Position numbers and translations under genes: made by a program
Source of the DNA: Misgurnus anguillicaudatus
Taxonomy: Eukaryota; Chordata; Actinopteri; Cypriniformes; Cobitidae
Length of the DNA: 64,000 nucleotides
Direction: 5' to 3'
Assembly (NCBI RefSeq): GCF_027580225.2
Contig: NC_073355.2
Span: 17,923,501 to 17,987,500, forward strand
In this document: in pieces, positions 10,568 to 19,981 of the stretch
Layout of the letters: the number at the start of each line of letters is the position of its first letter
How positions within the stretch are numbered: position 1 is the stretch's first letter
Notes under the pieces: model-generated
What the model was told of the DNA's origin: nothing
Databases searched by the model: none
Seen by the model: only the letters and a program-made list of their open reading frames with translations

Positions 10568-11135
10568 TAGCCTAGAAATCTAGACGCACCCTAGCGGCCG
10601 CAAAATATATTTGCTGCCAGGGTTTAGTCTAGGCACTCACAATACACTTAACAGCTCCAAAAAATTTGGTCAGGCCAATCACATTGTGTGTAGCGTCTGT
10701 GGGGCGGGCTTAACATGATGACGACAGAGCTGCCTGTGACGATTCCTACTTGAAAACAAAGAATGGCTGCTGCTGCTGGCGAACAGCTTTCTTTTGAAGC
10801 GGCTTTGGCCGCGACTCTGGAGGACTTACACTTATGTTTTTCTTTGAGAGAAGAGCAAATAACCCTACTGAAGTCCTTTTTAAGCAAGAAAGATGTGTTT
10901 GGAGTTTTGCCGACTGGTTACGGTAAAAGTTTGATATACCAATTAGCTCCACTGGTGGGGAAACGCAGGGGACTCATACGTCACCTTCTTCGTTGCTCTG
11001 ATTGGTCATAGCGCTATCCTATTGCGTACAGAGGCATTTTGAGGGACAACCTTATATCCCGCCCCTTGCATTGAGCCGTTTGTGTGAAGAGTTGCCAGAC
11101 CTTACATCTTGATGTAGGTCTGGCTAACCAGGCTA
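10568..11135 (+). mobile_element. 568-bp element with TAGCCT ends and a helicase ORF start
   Basis: Begins TAGCCTAGAAATCTAGACGC and ends GTCTGGCTAACCAGGCTA, so TAGCCT is inverted at the two ends. CTGTAATAC flanks it on both sides (10559-10567 and 11136-11144), consistent with a target duplication of 8 or 9 bp, though the surroundings are rich in that word. It contains the open frame at 10763-11011. Its small size and single exon-like frame suggest a deletion derivative of a larger DNA transposon that encodes a helicase. Confidence 0.55.
10763..11011 (+). pseudogene. N-terminal fragment of a RecQ-type helicase
   Basis: An 82-codon open frame from ATG in good context. It starts MAAAAGEQLSFEAALAATL, followed by FSLREEQITLLKSFLSKKD and LPTGYGKSLIYQLAPLV. 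The last part is the Walker A motif (GYGKS) in the form seen in RecQ-family superfamily 2 helicases, and the residues before it resemble the RecQ motif 0 region. After KRRG the frame runs into unrelated sequence and stops, so motifs Ia to VI are missing. It cannot be a working helicase. It probably represents the first exon or the 5' end of a helicase gene carried by a DNA transposon and left in an internally deleted copy. A captured host helicase exon is the alternative. Confidence 0.6.
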
Positions 11136-11224
11136 CTGTAATACTGTAATACTATAATTATATGGTCACCCCTTTGAAATGTGTGCCCTCATACTTTTTG
11201 CCATACAGCAAACCAATCGGTTGG

Positions 11225-11319
11225 GCAGGCACTGCACAACGCAGAGGTGGGTAATCCATGTGCCATGAGTAAAAGTCCTCTCCAGTATTTTGTTCCAATC
11301 ACCTTTATTAGCTAGCACA
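11225..11319 (-). repeat. Left part of a dispersed repeat split by the DIRS element
   Basis: Matches, in reverse complement, the segment at about 33885-33965 (the words GTGATTGGAACAAAATACTG and GGACTTTTACTC). The missing remainder continues on the far side of the DIRS element at 30326-30365. The repeat was therefore already in place when DIRS inserted. Confidence 0.6.
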
Positions 11320-11322
11320 GTT

Positions 11323-11515
11323 CCCTTTCGAGGAACTCGAGCTGCGTCGCCATAGCAACGCTTTGGGAAACGCCTCGGCGTGACTGATCGGAAGCACGTG
11401 TAACACATAATCAACAATTTGATGACTGGATATAGGCTGGATGCCGCGCGGACCAAGGGTATAAGAAGGCATCCCACACAAACACACTCGCTTTTAGTGC
11501 CTCAGCAAGTGACTG
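11323..11515 (+). repeat. DIRS left inverted terminal repeat
   Basis: Reads CCCTTTCGAGGAACTCGAGC, then GTCGCCATAGCAACGC and later GGCATCCCACACAAACACAC. The reverse complement is found at 30098-30325 with modest divergence. The outermost bases differ between the two ends, as in other DIRS elements, and both versions are encoded in the internal complementary region. Confidence 0.85.
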
Positions 11516-12829
11516 CGTGTACGTTTGCATAAATCTGAAGTAGGTTTTATGAAGTTCAAGTATGTGTATCTCCCTGTCGGCGCGATATCACAGACAAGGA
11601 TATGCATGTATATGTGTCTAGAGCGCAGCATGCACAGTTGGCTTTTGAGAAACCTGGCTGTGTGCAATGTGAGCATTCCCGTGCACGTGTTGCGCTCCAG
11701 CTTCCCACTTAGAGAAGGATATATCGGGCTCGCGCCATCACGGATCCGGCCCAGCTTCTGTCGAGGCAAAGCGGTGACTGCACTACACCGGTGACATCTG
11801 TCTCTCACTCTCTAGGAAGCTTGGGCTCGCGGCTGCAATCCCGCTTCTCAGCAGCGGTTGCACTCGTGGGAGTCGCTTTATGATTTCGTGCAGGCGGCGG
11901 TATCTCCGCTTGCACGTAACGTCCGTTCTCTCTCTCTTTCGCCGGATCGGGAAGGCGCCCTGCGTGAGAGCCATATATTTCAGCTGTCTATCTCTGGAGA
12001 GATGAATCATCTTTATTCGCCTACTGTTTAAAGCTAAACGTGCAGTCTCCACGTGAAGCATCCTCTTTTTACAGTATGGAGGTATTATATGTACATGCAT
12101 ATAATATGAAAATAATAATATTTTTACGTTTTCTACACCTGTATGTGTAGGCTATGTATGTATATCTGCCTGTCACAGCCTGCATGAGCTGTGTCAAGCA
12201 GTGATTTTGTATTTATGCTGAGTGTTGCTTGTACAGCTGTACACAGCATTTATTCTCCTGATCGTCCGCTGGTGCGCCGTCAAGATATGATCTTTTGTGT
12301 TACGATTCGAGTCCTTCATCCGCTGAGGCGGGTAACGTCTTCGTTCGTGGCACTCACTATTTCTTATTGAAGCGAAGCAGCTCACACCCCATTTATGGTG
12401 CCTGCTTCCCTTCAGTGCCCTCGCAGGGCACACTCACTGCTGTGCGTAGTACCACAGGCAGACGAAATTAACCTTCACCTACACTGGTGGAACTGCATAC
12501 AGCCGGCTCCAGTGGGGGGCATGTATACATTCTTGTGCAGGAGGCTGTAGAACCTCCACATGAGAGAAATGATGACCTACAGCCATTGCTTTATTGTTTC
12601 AAAAAGGAGGGATTTGTAATTTTTCAATGATGCAGCTCAGTCCTATCCTGTGACTGAGACTGTGATTTAATCAGATCCGAGGACTGATTCCTTACATTAG
12701 AGCTTATGTCTTCATTCAACACGGGAGGGTTTCCCCGAGGGGAAACCCGTCTCGCATGATCAAAGTCACGCACCGTTTTTTGCGTGCTGTGGTAACAGGA
12801 AGAAAGCATGGCTTCTGTCCCAAGGTCCT
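11516..12829 (+). other. DIRS 5' region, coding potential decayed
   Basis: By position this should hold the gag-like frame. Several short open frames exist (for example 11525-11794), but none shows a motif I can name. The stretch near 11820-11890 translates to Ser/Leu/Arg-rich peptide similar in flavour to DIRS gag. I do not claim a gene. Confidence 0.35.
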
Positions 12830-13564
12830 GTGTTGGGTGCGCGTTGTCGATGTGTGACGCTGACAACAGAAGCGTCCCTCACAGGTTGGTGCGATTATGG
12901 AAAGCCAAAAGGGTCAAAATCACTGAAACTCATCATCGGCTATGGCACTGAAATTGCCTTGGAAATTATGGTGGTATGGGTTGGACTCCCATTGCCTTCT
13001 AGACCTGAGGAGCCATCATGTGTTTGTCTAGACAGACATCACATCGGTGGTTTCTTAAATGAATCTCTAAGGAGGTCTGCAATCAAAGTCACGCATCGTT
13101 GTCTGCGTGCTCTGGTGGTGTGAAGAAAACCTTGGTTTCTATCCTAAGGACTGTTTTGGGTGTGCGCTGCTGGCGTGTGTTGCTGACAACAGGCACATCC
13201 CTTACAGGTTGGAGTACAGTTATGGAAAGCCGATAGGGCCAAAATCACAACATTGTTGATTTTGGGATAATGGCATTTGTGGTCTTTGGACAAACTGTAC
13301 TCGTTGACGACAGTTTAGACCCAGGCCACTTGCATATGGCAGATGCCCTGTAAGGCAAAGCCCATTCCCGGGGAGTTGAGATTCCAGCCAGATGTAGTGA
13401 ACCACATCTGGAGAGTATTTGGACGCGCAGAGGTGGATCTGTTTGCGTCTCAGGACACCACACACTGCCTAATGTGGTTTTCTCTTCTTTCCCCCAATCG
13501 CTCTGCCACAGAAGTTCTGGATAAAGTTTGCCAGAGATCTGGTAGCTGTCAGCTTGGCCTCTGA
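12830..13564 (+). pseudogene. DIRS RNase H region, broken and partly duplicated
   Basis: At 12860-12890 the frame reads TTEASLTGW, the conserved start of the DIRS RNase H domain (normally DAS-TGWG). A related segment recurs about 310 bp later (LLTTGTSLTGW near 13170-13210), so this part is duplicated. At 13343-13564 an open frame includes GELRFQPDVVNHIWRVFGRA and EVDLFASQDTTHCLMWFSL, the characteristic DIRS block downstream of RNase H. Frames shift between these blocks and stops interrupt them. Confidence 0.7.
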
Positions 13565-13629
13565 GGGGGCCAGGCTCGCAGGCTCAGGTCTCCCAACTGA
13601 GGTTGTGGAGACCATACTTTACTTCATAC

Positions 13630-14152
13630 AGTCCCAGTCAACTGCCCTGTTGTTGTGGTGCTGAGGTTTCTGCAGGAGAAAATCTCTGCTGGCTTAGCTC
13701 CTTCCACTCTAAGGTTTAGGTGGCAGCAGTCTCTGCCTACCATACTCCTTGGGAAGGATGTCAGGCTCCCAACTGAGGTTGCGGAGACCATATGATTACT
13801 CCAGAGCTCCCTCAGGGAGCTTAGGCCCTAAGTGGAGAAACTTCACCTCATGGTGTTCAGCTCATGTGACAGATCCAATCACCTGCCCTGTTTATGTGGT
13901 GCTGAGGTTTCTGCAGGAGCAATTCTCCGCTGGCTTAATTCCTTCCACTCTTAAGGCTTAGGTGGCAGCGGTTTCTGCCTTCCGTATTCCTTCTGGAAGG
14001 ACCTCATATTTCGTCTGGACAACCCTCAAGAGAGCTTTATGCTCTTAAGTGAAGAATCTTTCACCTATTGGTGTTTAACTCCCCTTACAAACCCAGTCAA
14101 CTGCCGTGTTTATGTGGTACTGAGGTTTCTGCAGCAGCAATTCTCTGCTGGC
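13630..14152 (+). repeat. Tandem units of the DIRS recombinase N-terminal region
   Basis: A unit beginning near CAACTGCCCTGTT and continuing TGAGGTTTCTGCAGGAG recurs at about 13642, 13883 and 14101, spacings of about 241 and 218 bp. It encodes versions of VVLRFLQEQFSAGLIPSTL, which is the N-terminal part of the DIRS tyrosine recombinase. The third unit is cut at 14153 by the piggyBac-like element, and more copies lie beyond its other end. Confidence 0.7.
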
Positions 14153-14912
14153 TTAACCCTTATGTGTTGTTGGGGATGTTTTCATCCACTAGAGGGTTTT
14201 TTTTACTCTTAATTTGGCCACAACTTTTTCTCTGTTTTATCAAATTGAATGATTTTTGGTGACAAATCTTATATTTACATATATTTTAAGAAAATGCTTT
14301 GAATTTTTTTAAAAACTCAACGATGTACCGTGGGCAAATTTACTACCCTTTCGTGTTGCCAGTGGATGAAAACATCCACTAAATTCAACGGCCGCAAAAA
14401 GTCATCAGATGAATATCTTTTCCAACTCCCTTTCACAAATCTGTCAATCAACCTCGGCACTGATCAAAACCACCAAATCCTCACAAAAAATCCACGACCT
14501 CAACCCCTCAATTGCCAAGTCTACAAGGTGTGTCACTGATCTGGGGAAAAAACACACACAAAACGACTGACCCTCAACACAAAAAGTGATTGTAAACTGA
14601 ATTTTTTTTAACCTTTTTCACAGTCTTGGGCATGCCAAAGATTGGTAAAAACATTGGCTTTGAAACATTTTTAGTTTTTGTGTAGCATCAGTTTTAATTT
14701 TTTTCTCCCTCATTTATTGTTAGTGGCTGTTTTTTCCCCATTGACTTCCATTATAACCACATTTTTTGATTGAAGAGCTATGACACCTTTTTATCATGCA
14801 TTTTTGAATGTTGGTGTTTTTTCCTTTTGCTAAGAGGTCAAATTTGTAATTTTTACAGTTTATCACAATGTGGCACTATTAACCCTTTAGTAGCCCTGTG
14901 CAAAAACAAAGC

Positions 14913-15358
14913 TTAAAGGGGACATATTATGAAAATCAGACTTTTTCCATGTTTAAGTGCTATAATTGTGTCCCCAGTGCTTCTATCAACCTAGAAAATG
15001 TTAAAAAGATCAACCCAATAACTTAGTTTTGGTAAACCATTTTCTGCAAGCATGTGAAAAAATAGGTCATTGTAATTTGGCCCTTATTGTGATGTCAGAA
15101 TAAGGTAATACCGCCCACTTTATCTTCACTATCCAACCACAGCACAACCATTTAGTATGGAGAGAAAGAGAGAGATAAAATATTTGACAGCACAATAGAG
15201 TTTCAATTGCAACAAACCACCATCATTGTGATCAGTGGTTGCACTTCATCCGCTCATTTGCATTTTAAATGACACACCCAAAACGGCACACTTTTGCTCA
15301 GACCTATTTTAGACTTAATTTACATCTTAAAAAAAATCTCATAATATGTCCCCTTTAA
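14913..15358 (+). mobile_element. 446-bp TTAA MITE, full copy
   Basis: Standard termini and TTAA flanks. The sequence just outside its left end (GTGCAAAAACAAAGC) returns inverted just outside the right end of the copy at 17957-18402. So the two MITEs sit at mirrored positions in the two arms of the host element. Confidence 0.9.
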
Positions 15359-15416
15359 TTTCTGACTTGTACATTGAGTTATATGGAGTATAACTCCATA
15401 ATAAAAGAATATTATT

Positions 15417-15419
<3 letters not shown>

Positions 15420-15462
<43 letters not shown>

Positions 15463-15481
15463 TGTGCGTGTGCTTGTGTGT
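15420..15481 (+). repeat. (TG)n microsatellite
   Basis: About 30 TG dinucleotides with a few CG and CT interruptions at the 3' end. A matching (AC)n run lies in the other arm of the fold-back element at 17871-17900. Confidence 0.95.
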
Positions 15482-15568
15482 GCATGAAAAAAAGATATTC
15501 TGTAAAAATCTTCTCTGCATTAGACATTAGATTTATGAACATCATTATTATGAACACATAAGTGTTTA

Positions 15569-15643
15569 GTCATTCCAACAGGACTTGCAGCATATCACTT
15601 GTTGCTCTCTGCAAGTTTGTCTGGAGGGACAGCAACTCATGCA
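15569..15643 (-). pseudogene. piggyBac transposase Cys-rich tail, inverted second copy
   Basis: On the minus strand the frame reads CMSCC, then CREQQVICCKSCW. This is the same Cys/His pattern as the plus-strand copy at 15819-15914, about 70% identical at DNA level by eye. Only the last part of the domain remains. Confidence 0.5.
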
Positions 15644-15818
15644 CGAGGGAGGTGAAAAGCTGTTTAGGAGAAGGCTTTCCTAGAAGACCTGGGAAAATCT
15701 CTGCAGCAATATTGAGGAGAGAGCATCACCCTCGCACACCAGTTGCTGCACTGGTGAAATCCACAGACACCAGCAGGCACCAGTAGCTCAGGAGTGAAGA
15801 GGGGAACATGCAATTAGT

Positions 15819-15914
15819 GCAAAGAACAAACATGTCAGCACTTGCATCTGTTGTGGTGGACACACTTTCAGAGAGCACCAAGTGATATGCTGCAAGTCCT
15901 GCTGGAAATACTGA
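15819..15914 (+). pseudogene. piggyBac transposase C-terminal Cys-rich domain fragment
   Basis: The frame reads KNKHVSTCICCGGHTFREHQ then VICCKSCWKY and a stop. The spacing C-x-C-C, H, REH, C-C-x-x-C is like the C-terminal Cys-rich (ring-type) domain that ends piggyBac transposases. The TTAA duplication and CCCTT terminus of the surrounding element agree. Upstream the frame is closed by a TGA, and the catalytic Asp residues are not found, so this is a relic. Confidence 0.55.
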
Positions 15915-16205
15915 ACACACACACCTGCACACATACGCACTAAAAGTTAGTTTGATTGTTTAGTTTTCCATCCATCCTCTACTCTTGCTTCATTGTTCAA
16001 TTTATTTGAAGTTGTTTTTGTGTTCATAGTAAATGATGTTCATAAATTTTTACAGAAAATCTTTCTCACACATTCATTTTATACCATACAAACTGTATAT
16101 TCTATTCCCCTTACCCACCCCATTCCTAACCCCAACCATCACAGAAACCCTTCTACTACTTCATATTTTCAAGAAACATCATTTTGTTTGATTTATAAGC
16201 TTGTT

Positions 16206-17759
16206 CCCAGCTAGAAATAAAAAGTTCTAAGAACGTTCCCTGAAAGTTCCCGAATGTTCCCAAAAACATTCTGCCAACGTTAAAAGCGGCCAGTTTTTTT
16301 AAGTTCTAAGAACGTTTCTGTTGTCTGAACATTAGAGTAATGTTACATTTTACCATTTTTAAACGTTATGACAATGTCATGTTTTAATGTTCACACAATG
16401 TTTAAAACAACAGCTGTTTATTATATTGACTTGTTTAATTGTTATGTAAATGATAGAGAAACATTGCATTTTGTTATTTTGGAAAACATTGTTTCTGTAT
16501 GCAGTAAATATATTGCTGTAGAAAACTCAGTTCACTTGTTGGGTTTGGATGTTGATGTTTGTTTCATTTTGGGTCACCCTTGTTGTGATTAGTGTTTGTT
16601 TTGGTTGGTCTCTTGACACTTGGCTTTTTGCTTTCTAGTTTTTTCCTGGTTGTGTTGACTTTGTGTTAATGCACCACATTTGTTATGAACATGCCAAGTT
16701 AATAGTGTTATTCTGCGGTTGTTGGTACATAATGGTAAAGATCATCACCTAATTCATTTACTAATCAAACGTTTATTTTCTGTCAAAAATGTAAATGAGA
16801 TCCAATGATTTCACAGCAGTTTGTCATTAAGGAGTTTTAGAAACTTTGGACAAAAAATATCTGCTGTATAACTGGGATGCCCAAACATCAAGAATCAGAC
16901 TATAAATCTCAATCATGGTGACAATTAAATGAAAAACTTCATGCTGCAATGCATGCTGGGTATTAACAAATTACAAATCTCATTCAGGACTCCCAGCATG
17001 CACTGCAGCATGGATAAATAAGGATTTTTTTTAACAATTTTAATTGTCACCATGGTTGAGATTCATAGTCTGATTCTTGATGTTTGGGCATCCCAACTGT
17101 ACAGCAGATATTTTTTGTCCAAAGTTTCTAAAACTCCTTAATGACAAACTGCTGTGAGACTTGGATCTAATATACATTATTGGCAGAAAATAAACTTTTG
17201 ATTAGTAAATGAATTAGGTGATGATCTTTACCATTATGTACCAACAACCACAGAAATACACTAAAAACTTTTCATAACAAATGTGGTGCATTAACACAAA
17301 GTTAACACAACCAGAAAAAACTAGCAGGCAAAAAGTCAAGTGTCAAGAGACCAACTAAAACAAACACGAATCACAATAAGGGTGACTTAAAATGAAACAA
17401 AACATCAACATCTAAACCTAGGAAGTGAATTGAGTTTTCTACAGCAATATATTTACTGAACATTCAGAAATAATGTTTTCTAAAATAATAAAATGCAATG
17501 TTTCTCTATCATTTACAGAACAATTAAACAAGTCAATATAATAAACAGCTGTTGTTTTAAACATTGTGTGAACATTAAAACATGACATTGTCATAACGTT
17601 TAAAAATGGTAAAAATGTAACATTACTCTAACGTTCAGACAACAGAAACGTTCCTAGAACTTAAAAAAAAAACTGGCCGCTTTTAACATTGGCAGAATGT
17701 TTTTGGGAACATTGAGAACTTTCAGGGAACGTTCTTAGAACTTTTTATTTCTAGCTGGG
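16206..17759. mobile_element. 1.55-kb fold-back element with CCCAGCTAGAAATAAAAAG ends, copy 2
   Basis: Almost the same length and sequence as 7946-9494. The long inverted arms and the central TGCAATGCATGCTGGG are conserved. It lies within the piggyBac-like element. The flanking bases are TT on both sides. Confidence 0.85.
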
Positions 17760-17869
17760 TTTCCTCATTGGGACATCAATATGTCCCCACAATGTCACAT
17801 AAATACTGGTATTCCTATCTTTTTTTTTACAATTGTTCCCCTCAATGTGATAATTACCAGTTACACACC

Positions 17870-17870
<1 letters not shown>

Positions 17871-17900
<30 letters not shown>
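17871..17900 (+). repeat. (AC)n microsatellite
   Basis: Pure AC run, the mirrored partner of the TG run at 15420-15481 in the fold-back arms. Confidence 0.9.
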
Positions 17901-17903
<3 letters not shown>

Positions 17904-17956
17904 TATGATTTTATTATGGAGTTATACTCCATAAAACACAATGTACAAGCCAGAAA

Positions 17957-18402
17957 TTAAAGGGGACATATTATGAAAATCTGACTTTTTCCATGTTTAA
18001 GTGCTATAATTGTGTCCCCAGTGCTTCTATCAACCTAGAAAATGTTAAAAAGATCAACCCAGTAACTTAGTTTTGGTAAACCATTTTCTGCAAGCATGTG
18101 AAAATATAGGTCATTGTAATTTGGCCCTTATTGTGATGTCAGAATAAGGTAATACCGCCCCCTTTATCTGCACTATCCAACCACAGCACAACCATTTAGT
18201 ATGGAGAGAAAGAGAGAGAGACAATAATTCACAGCACAATTTAGTTTCAATTGCAACAAACCACCATCATTGTGATCAGTGGTTGCACTTCATCCGCTCA
18301 TTTGCATTTTAAATGACACACCCAAAACGGCACACTTTTGCTCAGACCTATTTTAGACTTAGTTTACATCTTAAAAAAAATCTCATAATATGTCCCCTTT
18401 AA
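17957..18402 (+). mobile_element. 446-bp TTAA MITE, full copy
   Basis: Standard termini and TTAA flanks. Directly after it comes GCTTTGTTTTTGCACAGGGC, the inverse of the sequence before the copy at 14913. Confidence 0.9.
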
Positions 18403-18956
18403 GCTTTGTTTTTGCACAGGGCTACTAAAGGGTTAATAGGGCCACATGGTGATCAACAGTAAAAATGACTATGTAGGACAGGTGGACAAGTTTTGGTTTT
18501 GGAGCTGGACCATAAAACAATAAAAAACACATTCTGTGTCTATTTGTGAGAGACGTGTTGTCTCTCTCCACAGGGGTCACGGATACACAGGAACTGATCT
18601 GTATTTCACCCCCTCTCTCTTCTCCTTTAAGGTTTTGGTTACTGGAAATATACTAAACACATGTAACATTTGGTATATCATATGTTGTGATGCTACAAAG
18701 GTTTCATCTTCATGTTTGGTGTTGTTTTAAAAGTCATGGTGCGATGGTTAAAAAGGTCTAATTTCTATAATGCTAAGAGAAAGTATATCAAAGTTTAAAA
18801 CTTAAGACATAATCTGTACTCCTGTGATGGGTGTCAACTCATGAGGAGATCTAGATTACAGATGGTTAACAGTCCCATTTGGTGCTCCTTCAGGTCACGA
18901 GAACCGACCAACCAAATCCTGTTTTGAGATTTTATTATTCTTTGTCTCATTCTGTG

Positions 18957-18965
18957 TATATAAGG
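18957..18965 (+). promoter_or_regulatory. LTR TATA box
   Basis: TATATAAGG about 30 bp upstream of the expected transcription start in the 5' LTR. An identical copy lies at 25585-25593 in the 3' LTR. Confidence 0.6.
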
Positions 18966-18985
18966 TGGCTTGGCAAGAGACTCTG

Positions 18986-19170
18986 GGAAGTATTCTTTAG
19001 CAAGAATCTTCCCCACACTTTGTGTGTGTGTATTCAAACATTATGGAAGTATTCTTTAGCAAGAATCTTCCCCACACTTTGTGTGTGTGTATTCAGACAT
19101 TATGGAAGTATTCTTTAACAAGAATTTTTCTAAACCATTTTGGGTATATTATATTCATGATGGAAGTACT
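18986..19170 (+). repeat. 59-bp tandem repeats in the LTR R region
   Basis: Units starting GGAAGTATTCTTTAGCAAGA at 18986, 19045 and 19104, with a shorter degenerate fourth at 19162. The first two are nearly identical. Each contains AGTATTCTTTAGCAAGAATC, which can pair with itself as a short hairpin. The same array is present in the 3' LTR from 25614. Confidence 0.85.
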
Positions 19171-19306
19171 CTGTAGCCAGAGTGTCTATTGCCAGGTATG
19201 ACTTTGTAACTTTTGCAACTGTTGATCATTTTAATTAATTGGAATTGAATCAAATTCTGTATGATATTGTTTAATTTATGTTTAAAGCTGAAACCTGCCT
19301 GGTATA

Positions 19307-19312
19307 ATAAAT
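19307..19312 (+). terminator. LTR polyadenylation signal
   Basis: AATAAA about 340 bp after the TATA box. The copy in the 3' LTR is at 25935-25940, where it would end the element transcript. Confidence 0.5.
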
Positions 19313-19963
19313 TGTTACATTTGATTCATCTGAATTCTTCAGAAATTGTATTGATTTATTTTAATTCTTTCAGAAATTGTTATGATCAGTAGATTAGAAG
19401 GAGTCTGGTATTACCGCAAGATTATCGTGTCAGGATATTATCACACTGAGGTTTTGATGGTCGAATGGAGCATGGGGCACATTCATTAAAACTCTCAGAT
19501 TTATGTTTATCACCTGCCTTAGCAAGTTGCATGAGCGTTAGACTAAAGTAACTATTTTTATGATCGGAGCAAGCATGGAGCGGCCAGACATAAAAATATT
19601 AGTTTACCCGGCAACCTCTGACTAATACCAGACTGACAATTTTGTGTCCGTGAGATGTACGCAAACGGCCGGCGTATGCTCTGTGCGATACCGGGTCCCT
19701 AATGAACGAATAACTAAGACTATGGGAATTAATAAATAATCAAACATCTAAATTATGATCAACAGATAATTGGAATAATGCACTAAATTCTTAATATATT
19801 AAATTGGAGTCAGATTATAATTTAAACACAGAGATCAAAGAAATTAATTTAATCATGATATGGAATTATTCTTCTAGAAGCGCTGAGGAAGGAACGAACA
19901 CGAGTCCCCTTCACCCACTCCACTTGCATCCGTCGTTGGGCTTGTGGGTGGTACCTTACAGCT

Positions 19964-19981
19964 TGGTGATCCCGACGTGAT
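19964..19981 (+). promoter_or_regulatory. Primer binding site candidate
   Basis: TGGTGATCCCGACGTGAT begins 3 bp after the LTR with the TGG that pairs with a tRNA CCA end. The tRNA was not identified. Confidence 0.5.

Larger units (their letters stand above)
18472..19960 (+). repeat. 5' LTR of the gene-less retrotransposon
   Basis: TG...CA ends and standard LTR order. A TATA box (TATATAAGG, 18957-18965) follows a U3 of about 480 bp, and an AATAAA lies at 19307-19312. Three 59-bp tandem repeats follow the TATA box. It differs from the 3' LTR at about nine positions by eye over 1,489 bp, which implies a young insertion. Confidence 0.9.

Noticed and set aside
15320..15557. His/Thr-rich frames on the minus strand
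   Set aside because: They translate the TG microsatellite and the end of a MITE.
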